This document shows, piece by piece, positions 6,677 through 15,000 of a stretch of 15,000 nucleotides of DNA. The translations under genes were made by a program, and so were the position numbers. The notes beneath the pieces are model-generated. The model ran no database searches, had not been told where the DNA came from, and saw only the letters and a program-made list of their open reading frames with translations. Position 1 is the first letter of the stretch. Each line of letters opens with the position of its first letter. Source of the stretch: Steinernema hermaphroditum (lineage: Eukaryota; Nematoda; Chromadorea; Rhabditida; Steinernematidae); assembly GCA_030435675.1 (NCBI GenBank), contig CM059624.1, positions 16,876,470 through 16,891,469 of the forward strand, in the 5' to 3' direction.

Positions 6677-9206
6677 CTGTGGACTATCTTAGTTTCCTGC
6701 AAAACTTTCAATTCGAGACAGCAGGGCCCTTGCTCACACCAAGAGCTCTGCATCTGACCCTCCTGCTCCAAAGTACCATAGCATTTTTATGATTGGATCT
6801 TGTAGAACTGCACGAGCCTGATCGAACGCGCCTACTCTCGTTGGATTTCCTGTGGACTACCTTAGTTTCCTGCAAAACTTTCAATTCGAGACAGATAGGG
6901 CCTTGTTCATACAAAGAGTTCTGCATCTGACCCTCCTGCTCCAAAGTACCATAGCATTTTTATGACTGGATCTTGTAGAACTGCACGAGCCTGATCGAAC
7001 GCGCCTACTCTCGTTGGATTTACTGTGGACTATCTTAGTTTCCTGCAAAACTTTCGATTCGAGACAGATAGGGCCTTGTTCATACAAAGAGTTCTGCATC
7101 TGACCCTCCTGCTCCAAAGTACCATAGCATTTTTATGATTCTATCTTGTAGAACTGCACGAGGCTGATCGAACGCGCCTACTCTCGTTGGATTTACTGTG
7201 GACTATCTTAGTTTCCTGCAAAACTTTCAATTCGAGACAGCAGGGCCCTTGCTCATACAAAGAGTTATGCATCTGACCCCTCCGCTCCAATTTTTATGAT
7301 TGGATCTTGTAGAACTGCACGACCCTGATCGAACGCGCCTACTCTCGTTGGATTTACTGTGGACTATCTTAGTTTCCTGCAAAACTTTCAATTCGAGACA
7401 GATAGGGCCTTGTTCATGCAAAGAGTTCTGCATCTGACCCTCCTGCTCCAAAGTACCATAGCATTTTTATGACTGGATCTTGTAGAACTGCACGAGCCTG
7501 ATCGAACGCGCCTATTCCCGTTGGGATTACTGTGGACTATCTTAGTTTCCTGCAAAACTTTCAATTCGAGACAGATAGGGCCTTGTTCATGCAAAGAGTT
7601 CTGCATCTGACCCTCCTGCTCCAAAGTACCATAGCATTTTTATGACTGGATCTTGTAGAACTGCACGAGCCTGATCGAACGCGCCTATTCCCGTTGGGAT
7701 TACTGTGGACTATCTTAGTTTCCTGCAAAACTTTCGATTCGAGACAGATAGGGCCTTGTTCATACAAAGAGTTCTGCATCTGACCCTCCTGCTCCAAAGT
7801 ACCATAGCATTTTTATGATTCTATCTTGTAGAACTGCACGAGCCTGATCGAACGCGCCTACTCTCGTTGGATTTACTGTGGACTATCTTAGTTTCCTGCA
7901 AAACTTTCAATTCGAGACAGCAGGGCCCTTGCTCATACAAAGAGTTATGCATCTGACCCCTCCGCTCCAATTTTTATCATTGGATCTTGTAGAACTGCAC
8001 GAGCCTGATCGAACGCGCCTATTCCCGTTGGAATTACTGTGGACTATCTTAGTTTCCTGCAAAACTTTCGATTCGAGACAGATAGGACCTTGTTCATACA
8101 AAGAGTTCTGCATCTGACCCTCCTGCTCCAAAGTACCATAGCATTTTTATGATTCTATCTTGTAGAACTGCACGAGCCTGATCGAACGCGCCTACTCTCG
8201 TTGGATTTCCTGTGGACTATCTTAGTTTCCTGCAAAACTTTCGATTCGAGACAGATAGGGCCTTGTTCATACAAAGAGTTCTGCATCTGACCCTCCTGCT
8301 CCAAAGTACCATAGCATTTTTATGACTGGATCTTGTAGAACTGCACGAGCCTGATCGAACGCGCCTATTCCCGTTGGGATTACTGTGGACTATCTTAGTT
8401 TCCTGCAAAACTTTCAATTCGAGACAGATAGGGCCTTGTTCATGCAAAGAGTTCTGCATCTGACCCTCCTGCTCCAAAGTACCATAGCATTTTTATGACT
8501 GGATCTTGTAGAACTGCACGAGCCTGATCGAACGCGCCTATTCCCGTTGGGATTACTGTGGACTATCTTAGTTTCCTGCAAAACTTTCAATTCGAGACAG
8601 ATAGGGCCTTGTTCATACAAAGAGTTCTGCATCTGACCCTCCTGCTCCAAAGTACCATAGCATTTTTATGATTCTATCTTGTAGAACTGCACGAGCCTGA
8701 TCGAACGCGCCTATTCCCGTTGGAATTACTGTGGACTATCTTAGTTTCCTGCAAAACTTTCGATTCGAGACAGATAGGACCTTGTTCATACAAAGAGTTC
8801 TGCATCTGACCCTCCTGCTCCAAAGTACCATAGCATTTTTATGATTCTATCTTGTAGAACTGCACGAGCCTGATCGAACGCGCCTACTCTCGTTGGATTT
8901 CCTGTGGACTATCTTAGTTTCCTGCAAAACTTTCGATTCGAGACAGATAGGGCCTTGTTCATACAAAGAGTTCTGCATCTGACCCTCCTGCTCCAAAGTA
9001 CCATAGCATTTTTATGACTGGATCTTGTAGAACTGCACGAGCCTGATCGAACGCGCCTATTCCCGTTGGGATTACTGTGGACTATCTTAGTTTCCTGCAA
9101 AACTTTCAATTCGAGACAGATAGGGCCTTGTTCATGCAAAGAGTTCTGCATCTGACCCTCCTGCTCCAAAGTACCATAGCATTTTTATGACTGGATCTTG
9201 TAGAAC
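6677..9206. repeat. Tandem array A, 173-bp unit, 14 units plus 132 nt
   Basis: The motif CTGTGGACTA begins at 6677, 6850, 7023, 7196, 7357, 7530, 7703, 7876, 8037, 8210, 8383, 8556, 8729, 8902 and 9075. Spacing is 173 bp, except for the units at 7196 and 7876, which are 161 bp because 12 bp (AGTACCATAGCA) are missing next to a small CCTCCTG/CCCTCCG change. The last unit breaks off after 132 nt at the junction with the gag fragment. The unit is richer in GC and CpG than the coding part. It is not coding: 173 is not a multiple of three, so any frame shifts from unit to unit. Lying just upstream of the LTR TATA box, the array is best read as part of U3 and may act as an enhancer. Its unit length is also that of a typical satellite. 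Confidence 0.9.
8037..9206. repeat. Higher-order repeat inside array A, 692-bp period
   Basis: The units at 8037, 8210 and 8383 carry the same diagnostic variants, in the same order, as those at 8729, 8902 and 9075 (for example GATAGGACC in the first of each trio). This gives a four-unit period of 692 bp. The second copy is cut short by the junction at 9206. It indicates block duplication of four units rather than single-unit slippage. Confidence 0.75.
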
Positions 9207-10274
9207 ACAATATATCACACGTATCAACGTATCACAATAAGTATTAACTAGAGTGTTGATCTTTACCAGTTTCTCTAAACGGTGTATTATCGATTGTAAT
9301 GTCCAATCTTCAGCCGTTTCTAGTTGTGTGTATATTATTCTTCGTGTACGTATGGAGAATTTGCTTAGTATTTGTTGTAATAATCCTCTTGATGTTTCGC
9401 TTTCACCCAAATTGACTGGCTGTCTTCCCAGAGCGGTAACCTTGCGTAGTAATTGTTCTTCTTCCTTGACCTCGTTTTTGCAAGGAGAAATGTTGTTTAA
9501 TTCTTGCCACAACTTCTCAATCTGCGCAGTACTGTTCCCATATGTTTGTTCCAGTTGAAAAAGATCCATAGTATATCCTTCTTTTGATGGGTTGTACTGT
9601 CGTACGATCTCTTTCGGTTGTCCTTCTAGAAATTGTAATAAATAGGAGAATTTTTCTACTGAATCTAAATTGTCGTTTTTATCAATTTGTTTTTTAAATA
9701 GTGTGTGAAATATCTCCCACTCCATTGTATTTCCTTCGAAGGTTGGTATTTTCAACGGGATGATTTTAGTCTTCATGTAATTGTTGGAATGATCTTCTTG
9801 CATCGTACTTTGATTCGTTTTAGACTCGTTAAAACTGCTGTGACTGGTCGAGTTTTGTATGGAATCATTTAGACATTCCGCTTTCTGTTGTAGCAGTGTA
9901 ATCAGCGTGCTCAAAGATTCCTTATCGCCTTCAAGTAGCATTATGCTTTCATTATATTTGTCTTCATATTCGTCTAAATCTTCTTCTGCTTTTAGGAGAT
10001 TTACTGAATCTTCTTCTTCTATGGCGTCTACGTACTCTTCGTGCAGTTCGTTGTATTTCTCAAATTGAATTTCCAATTTTTCTAAATTTTTTATAACCGC
10101 TGTCATTTTTGCCTGGGCTTCGCCCTTTTTTCTCACGCAATATTTGAGGTATTCCGTTTCCTCACTTGGAAATTTAAGAGTTGAAATTGTTTCAACAACA
10201 TCTATGTGTAATTTTTCTGCTAGTTTTTTAGCTCTTGTAATAGCTCCTTTCGCGTTAGCTAAGTTTTTTGACAT
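9132..10274 (-). pseudogene. Truncated gag, copy 2 (349 Gag codons plus 31 chimeric)
   Basis: It starts at the same ATG as the full Gag and is nearly identical through residue 349, then runs through 7 codons of junction filler and 24 codons of array A before a stop. It keeps the coiled coil and DUF1759-like core, and loses all Cys/His knuckles and every enzyme. It differs from the intact Gag by one visible residue (Asp237 instead of Ala) and one silent change. The leader, primer binding site and TATA box upstream are all preserved, so a 380-aa protein could be expressed. It is called a pseudogene because it cannot encode a working element. Because only two base changes have accumulated, the copy is recent. 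Confidence 0.85.
9207..9227. other. Junction filler between array A and truncated gag
   Basis: These 21 nt belong neither to the 173-bp repeat, which stops after TCTTGTAGAAC, nor to the intact gag, whose homology begins at 9228 (equivalent to 5290). The filler contains CGTATCA directly followed by ACGTATCAC, a short slippage-like echo of the gag edge. The identical filler recurs at 11934-11954, so both junctions come from one event. Confidence 0.7.
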
Positions 10275-10391
10275 TTTGATTGTTTGAAAAGTCCGGTCGA
10301 TTTGTTCGTTCCGGCTTGTAATTTTCCTGGCTTCGTAATTTTGTTATTTGAAGATCCAGTAACCGCAGGTGTCGTAATGGCCGATGCACCA
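10275..10391 (-). other. Leader and tRNA-Gly primer binding site, copy 2
   Basis: Same 104-nt leader and 13-nt primer binding site (10379-10391) as in the full-length copy, offset by 3938 bp. This truncated copy therefore keeps the signals for reverse-transcription priming and could be mobilised in trans. Confidence 0.8.
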
Positions 10392-10392
10392 A

Positions 10393-10614
10393 TGTTGTAT
10401 CTCTCCGGCTCGCCTTTCCTCCTTCGAGGGCCACGCGGGATTTGACGGGAGATCTGAAATTATGTAACAGGTTCACGAACCTGTTCCGACAGAAAAGAGA
10501 GAGTGGGTGAAGCAACCGATTTATATGCTCAACCCGTTAAGCACTGACAATCAACCAACATAATTATTACAGAGTATACGAGACATTGTCTAGTCTAGTC
10601 GAAATCCTCGACAA
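10393..10614 (-). repeat. LTR promoter-proximal part, copy 2
   Basis: Duplicate of 6455-6676, including the TATA box (10519-10526) and 20-nt palindrome (10466-10485). It lies between the array B units and the copy 2 primer binding site, in the same order as in the full-length copy. Confidence 0.8.
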
Positions 10615-11933
10615 CTGTGGACTATCTTAGTTTCCTGCAAAACTTTCAATTCGAGACAGCAGGGCCCTTGCTCACACCAAGAGCTCTGCATCTGACCCTC
10701 CTGCTCCAAAGTACCATAGCATTTTTATGATTGGATCTTGTAGAACTGCACGAGCCTGATCGAACGCGCCTACTCTCGTTGGATTTCCTGTGGACTACCT
10801 TAGTTTCCTGCAAAACTTTCAATTCGAGACAGATAGGGCCTTGTTCATACAAAGAGTTCTGCATCTGACCCTCCTGCTCCAAAGTACCATAGCATTTTTA
10901 TGACTGGATCTTGTAGAACTGCACGAGCCTGATCGAACGCGCCTACTCTCGTTGGATTTACTGTGGACTATCTTAGTTTCCTGCAAAACTTTCGATTCGA
11001 GACAGATAGGGCCTTGTTCATACAAAGAGTTCTGCATCTGACCCCTCCGCTCCAATTTTTATGATTGGATCTTGTAGAACTGCACGACCCTGATCGAACG
11101 CGCCTACTCTCGTTGGATTTACTGTGGACTATCTTAGTTTCCTGCAAAACTTTCAATTCGAGACAGATAGGGCCTTGTTCATGCAAAGAGTTCTGCATCT
11201 GACCCTCCTGCTCCAAAGTACCATAGCATTTTTATGACTGGATCTTGTAGAACTGCACGAGCCTGATCGAACGCGCCTATTCCCGTTGGGATTACTGTGG
11301 ACTATCTTAGTTTCCTGCAAAACTTTCAATTCGAGACAGATAGGGCCTTGTTCATGCAAAGAGTTCTGCATCTGACCCTCCTGCTCCAAAGTACCATAGC
11401 ATTTTTATGACTGGATCTTGTAGAACTGCACGAGCCTGATCGAACGCGCCTATTCCCGTTGGGATTACTGTGGACTATCTTAGTTTCCTGCAAAACTTTC
11501 GATTCGAGACAGATAGGGCCTTGTTCATACAAAGAGTTCTGCATCTGACCCTCCTGCTCCAAAGTACCATAGCATTTTTATGATTCTATCTTGTAGAACT
11601 GCACGAGCCTGATCGAACGCGCCTACTCTCGTTGGATTTACTGTGGACTATCTTAGTTTCCTGCAAAACTTTCAATTCGAGACAGCAGGGCCCTTGCTCA
11701 TACAAAGAGTTATGCATCTGACCCCTCCGCTCCAATTTTTATCATTGGATCTTGTAGAACTGCACGAGCCTGATCGAACGCGCCTATTCCCGTTGGAATT
11801 ACTGTGGACTATCTTAGTTTCCTGCAAAACTTTCGATTCGAGACAGATAGGACCTTGTTCATACAAAGAGTTCTGCATCTGACCCTCCTGCTCCAAAGTA
11901 CCATAGCATTTTTATGATTCTATCTTGTAGAAC
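10615..11933. repeat. Tandem array B, 7 units plus 132 nt
   Basis: Units start at 10615, 10788, 10961, 11122, 11295, 11468, 11641 and 11802. Those at 10961 and 11641 are the 161-bp type. Unit by unit it matches the first nine units of array A, except that one unit is missing. The unit at 10961 begins like A unit 3 (7023) and ends like A unit 4 (7196), so one 173-bp step was lost by recombination between neighbours. It breaks off at the same phase (after TCTTGTAGAAC) as array A, but in a different unit subtype. Confidence 0.9.
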
Positions 11934-13001
11934 ACAATATATCACACGTATCAACGTATCACAATAAGTATTAACTAGAGTGTTGATCTTTACCAGTTTC
12001 TCTAAACGGTGTATTATCGATTGTAATGTCCAATCTTCAGCCGTTTCTAGTTGTGTGTATATTATTCTTCGTGTACGTATGGAGAATTTGCTTAGTATTT
12101 GTTGTAATAATCCTCTTGATGTTTCGCTTTCACCCAAATTGACTGGCTGTCTTCCCAGAGCGGTAACCTTGCGTAGTAATTGTTCTTCTTCCTTGACCTC
12201 GTTTTTGCAAGGAGAAATGTTGTTTAATTCTTGCCACAACTTCTCAATCTGCGCAGTACTGTTCCCATATGTTTGTTCCAGTTGAAAAAGATCCATAGTA
12301 TATCCTTCTTTTGATGGGTTGTACTGTCGTACGATCTCTTTCGGTTGTCCTTCTAGAAATTGTAATAAATAGGAGAATTTTTCTACTGAATCTAAATTGT
12401 CGTTTTTATCAATTTGTTTTTTAAATAGTGTGTGAAATATCTCCCACTCCATTGTATTTCCTTCGAAGGTTGGTATTTTCAACGGGATGATTTTAGTCTT
12501 CATGTAATTGTTGGAATGATCTTCTTGCATCGTACTTTGATTCGTTTTAGACTCGTTAAAACTGCTGTGACTGGTCGAGTTTTGTATGGAATCATTTAGA
12601 CATTCCGCTTTCTGTTGTAGCAGTGTAATCAGCGTGCTCAAAGATTCCTTATCGCCTTCAAGTAGCATTATGCTTTCATTATATTTGTCTTCATATTCGT
12701 CTAAATCTTCTTCTGCTTTTAGGAGATTTACTGAATCTTCTTCTTCTATGGCGTCTACGTACTCTTCGTGCAGTTCGTTGTATTTCTCAAATTGAATTTC
12801 CAATTTTTCTAAATTTTTTATAACCGCTGTCATTTTTGCCTGGGCTTCGCCCTTTTTTCTCACGCAATATTTGAGGTATTCCGTTTCCTCACTTGGAAAT
12901 TTAAGAGTTGAAATTGTTTCAACAACATCTATGTGTAATTTTTCTGCTAGTTTTTTAGCTCTTGTAATAGCTCCTTTCGCGTTAGCTAAGTTTTTTGACA
13001 T
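11859..13001 (-). pseudogene. Truncated gag, copy 3 (349 Gag codons plus 31 chimeric)
   Basis: Same structure and same breakpoint as the copy at 9132-10274, with the same Asp237 difference from the intact Gag. It differs only in its read-through tail, because the array unit it runs into is a different subtype (the tail begins VLQDRII here and VLQDPVI in copy 2). The coiled coil and Gag core are retained, and zinc knuckles, protease, RT and integrase are absent. Its leader and promoter are intact. The shared breakpoint, filler and substitutions show that copies 2 and 3 arose by duplication of one deleted copy. Confidence 0.85.
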
Positions 13002-13118
13002 TTTGATTGTTTGAAAAGTCCGGTCGATTTGTTCGTTCCGGCTTGTAATTTTCCTGGCTTCGTAATTTTGTTATTTGAAGATCCAGTAACCGCAGGTGTC
13101 GTAATGGCCGATGCACCA
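13002..13118 (-). other. Leader and tRNA-Gly primer binding site, copy 3
   Basis: Third copy of the leader, with the primer binding site at 13106-13118, offset by 2727 bp from copy 2 and unchanged where compared. Confidence 0.8.
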
Positions 13119-13119
13119 A

Positions 13120-13341
13120 TGTTGTATCTCTCCGGCTCGCCTTTCCTCCTTCGAGGGCCACGCGGGATTTGACGGGAGATCTGAAATTATGTAACAGGTT
13201 CACGAACCTGTTCCGACAGAAAAGAGAGAGTGGGTGAAGCAACCGATTTATATGCTCAACCCGTTAAGCACTGACAATCAACCAACATAATTATTACAGA
13301 GTATACGAGACATTGTCTAGTCTAGTCGAAATCCTCGACAA
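13120..13341 (-). repeat. LTR promoter-proximal part, copy 3
   Basis: Third copy of the TATA box (13246-13253), palindrome (13193-13212) and LTR end. It drives, in principle, the gag fragment at 13001. Confidence 0.8.
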
Positions 13342-15000
13342 CTGTGGACTATCTTAGTTTCCTGCAAAACTTTCAATTCGAGACAGCAGGGCCCTTGCTC
13401 ACACCAAGAGCTCTGCATCTGACCCTCCTGCTCCAAAGTACCATAGCATTTTTATGATTGGATCTTGTAGAACTGCACGAGCCTGATCGAACGCGCCTAC
13501 TCTCGTTGGATTTCCTGTGGACTACCTTAGTTTCCTGCAAAACTTTCAATTCGAGACAGATAGGGCCTTGTTCATACAAAGAGTTCTGCATCTGACCCTC
13601 CTGCTCCAAAGTACCATAGCATTTTTATGACTGGATCTTGTAGAACTGCACGAGCCTGATCGAACGCGCCTACTCTCGTTGGATTTACTGTGGACTATCT
13701 TAGTTTCCTGCAAAACTTTCGATTCGAGACAGATAGGGCCTTGTTCATACAAAGAGTTCTGCATCTGACCCCTCCGCTCCAATTTTTATGATTGGATCTT
13801 GTAGAACTGCACGACCCTGATCGAACGCGCCTACTCTCGTTGGATTTACTGTGGACTATCTTAGTTTCCTGCAAAACTTTCAATTCGAGACAGATAGGGC
13901 CTTGTTCATGCAAAGAGTTCTGCATCTGACCCTCCTGCTCCAAAGTACCATAGCATTTTTATGACTGGATCTTGTAGAACTGCACGAGCCTGATCGAACG
14001 CGCCTATTCCCGTTGGGATTACTGTGGACTATCTTAGTTTCCTGCAAAACTTTCAATTCGAGACAGATAGGGCCTTGTTCATGCAAAGAGTTCTGCATCT
14101 GACCCTCCTGCTCCAAAGTACCATAGCATTTTTATGACTGGATCTTGTAGAACTGCACGAGCCTGATCGAACGCGCCTATTCCCGTTGGGATTACTGTGG
14201 ACTATCTTAGTTTCCTGCAAAACTTTCGATTCGAGACAGATAGGGCCTTGTTCATACAAAGAGTTCTGCATCTGACCCTCCTGCTCCAAAGTACCATAGC
14301 ATTTTTATGATTCTATCTTGTAGAACTGCACGAGCCTGATCGAACGCGCCTACTCTCGTTGGATTTACTGTGGACTATCTTAGTTTCCTGCAAAACTTTC
14401 AATTCGAGACAGCAGGGCCCTTGCTCATACAAAGAGTTATGCATCTGACCCCTCCGCTCCAATTTTTATCATTGGATCTTGTAGAACTGCACGAGCCTGA
14501 TCGAACGCGCCTATTCCCGTTGGAATTACTGTGGACTATCTTAGTTTCCTGCAAAACTTTCGATTCGAGACAGATAGGACCTTGTTCATACAAAGAGTTC
14601 TGCATCTGACCCTCCTGCTCCAAAGTACCATAGCATTTTTATGATTCTATCTTGTAGAACTGCACGAGCCTGATCGAACGCGCCTACTCTCGTTGGATTT
14701 CCTGTGGACTATCTTAGTTTCCTGCAAAACTTTCGATTCGAGACAGATAGGGCCTTGTTCATACAAAGAGTTCTGCATCTGACCCTCCTGCTCCAAAGTA
14801 CCATAGCATTTTTATGACTGGATCTTGTAGAACTGCACGAGCCTGATCGAACGCGCCTATTCCCGTTGGGATTACTGTGGACTATCTTAGTTTCCTGCAA
14901 AACTTTCAATTCGAGACAGATAGGGCCTTGTTCATGCAAAGAGTTCTGCATCTGACCCTCCTGCTCCAAAGTACCATAGCATTTTTATGACTGGATCTTG
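13342..15000. repeat. Tandem array C, at least 9 units, continues past right edge
   Basis: Units start at 13342, 13515, 13688, 13849, 14022, 14195, 14368, 14529, 14702 and 14875. Those at 13688 and 14368 are 161 bp. The first eight reproduce array B, including its chimeric third unit. The last two carry the variants of array A units 10 and 11 (8210 and 8383). Array C therefore keeps an extension that array B lost at its junction. The outer end of the LTR is not in view. Confidence 0.9.

Larger units (their letters stand above)
751..9206 (-). mobile_element. BEL/Pao LTR retrotransposon, coding-complete copy (3' end not resolved)
   Basis: In transcription order this contains a U3 tandem array (9206-6677), TATA box, palindrome, LTR terminus ending CA at 6455, one spacer base, tRNA-Gly primer binding site, leader, and intact gag-pol. 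The stated right limit is the junction with the neighbouring truncated copy, not a true LTR start. The left limit is the pol stop, because no 3' LTR can be recognised in the remaining 750 bases. Assignment to BEL/Pao rests on the single gag-pol frame, the order protease-RT-RNase H-integrase, the DUF1759-like Gag core and the DUF5641-like C-terminus. Confidence 0.85.
9207..11933. repeat. 2727-bp macro-repeat unit 1 (gag fragment, leader, LTR part, array B)
   Basis: The block holds filler, gag codons 349 to 1, leader, PBS, LTR part and array B up to unit phase 132. The block at 11934-14660 repeats it at an offset of exactly 2727 bp, seen for the gag ATG (10274 and 13001), the primer binding site and every array unit start. 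I noticed no differences between the two blocks in the parts I compared. Confidence 0.85.
11934..14660. repeat. 2727-bp macro-repeat unit 2
   Basis: Second copy of the block at 9207-11933. Unlike unit 1 it does not end in the filler junction: at 14660 the array simply continues with further 173-bp units to the window edge. Confidence 0.85.

Noticed and set aside
6708..8650. Recurrent 74-86-codon minus-strand frames starting MEQEGQMQNSL in the arrays, and 79-codon plus-strand frames
   Set aside because: They recur only because the DNA repeats. The 173-bp unit is not a multiple of three, so the frame changes at each unit and ends after about 1.4 units, and nothing suggests a protein family.
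6677..9206. CRISPR array
   Set aside because: The repeats are directly abutting 173-bp units without unique spacers, in a eukaryotic retroelement context.

Overview
The window looks like metazoan, probably nematode, nuclear DNA dominated by one BEL/Pao-type LTR retrotransposon family, all on the minus strand. The 1861-codon gag-pol frame has the BEL/Pao domain order. Three details lean towards a nematode: an RT box reading YVDN (which I recall from nematode Pao-type elements, unchecked), an integrase SDNAPTF motif, and a TTTTCAG splice acceptor two bases before an ATG. The species cannot be named from the sequence.

Layout from left to right (transcription runs right to left): (1) 1-422 holds the start of an unrecognised minus-strand gene that runs off the left edge. 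(2) 423-750 is a non-coding spacer after pol. (3) 751-6336 is an uninterrupted gag-pol. (4) 6337-6676 holds the untranslated leader, a 13-nt primer binding site matching the 3' end of tRNA-Gly(GCC), the LTR end, a 20-nt palindrome and a TATA box. (5) 6677-9206 is array A, 173-bp direct repeats apparently in the U3 part of the LTR. (6) 9207-11933 and 11934-14660 are two copies of a 2727-bp macro-unit. Each holds a gag cut after codon 349, the same leader, PBS and promoter, and its own 173-bp array (B; C, which continues to the right edge).

In transcription order this reads: LTR array C, gag fragment, LTR array B, gag fragment, LTR array A, full gag-pol. The simplest reading is a head-to-tail, LTR-sharing cluster in which an internally deleted, gag-only derivative was amplified next to a coding-complete copy. 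The 173-bp arrays vary in copy number, carry a 12-bp-deletion subtype, show a 692-bp higher-order period, and share a chimeric unit. They look like a satellite forming inside an LTR. Each gag fragment keeps the promoter, PBS and N-terminal Gag half but lacks the zinc knuckles and all enzymes.

No 3' LTR is visible to the left of pol, and the outer end of the U3 is not visible on the right, so full element boundaries cannot be set. Near-identical repeats of this length are also prone to assembly error.
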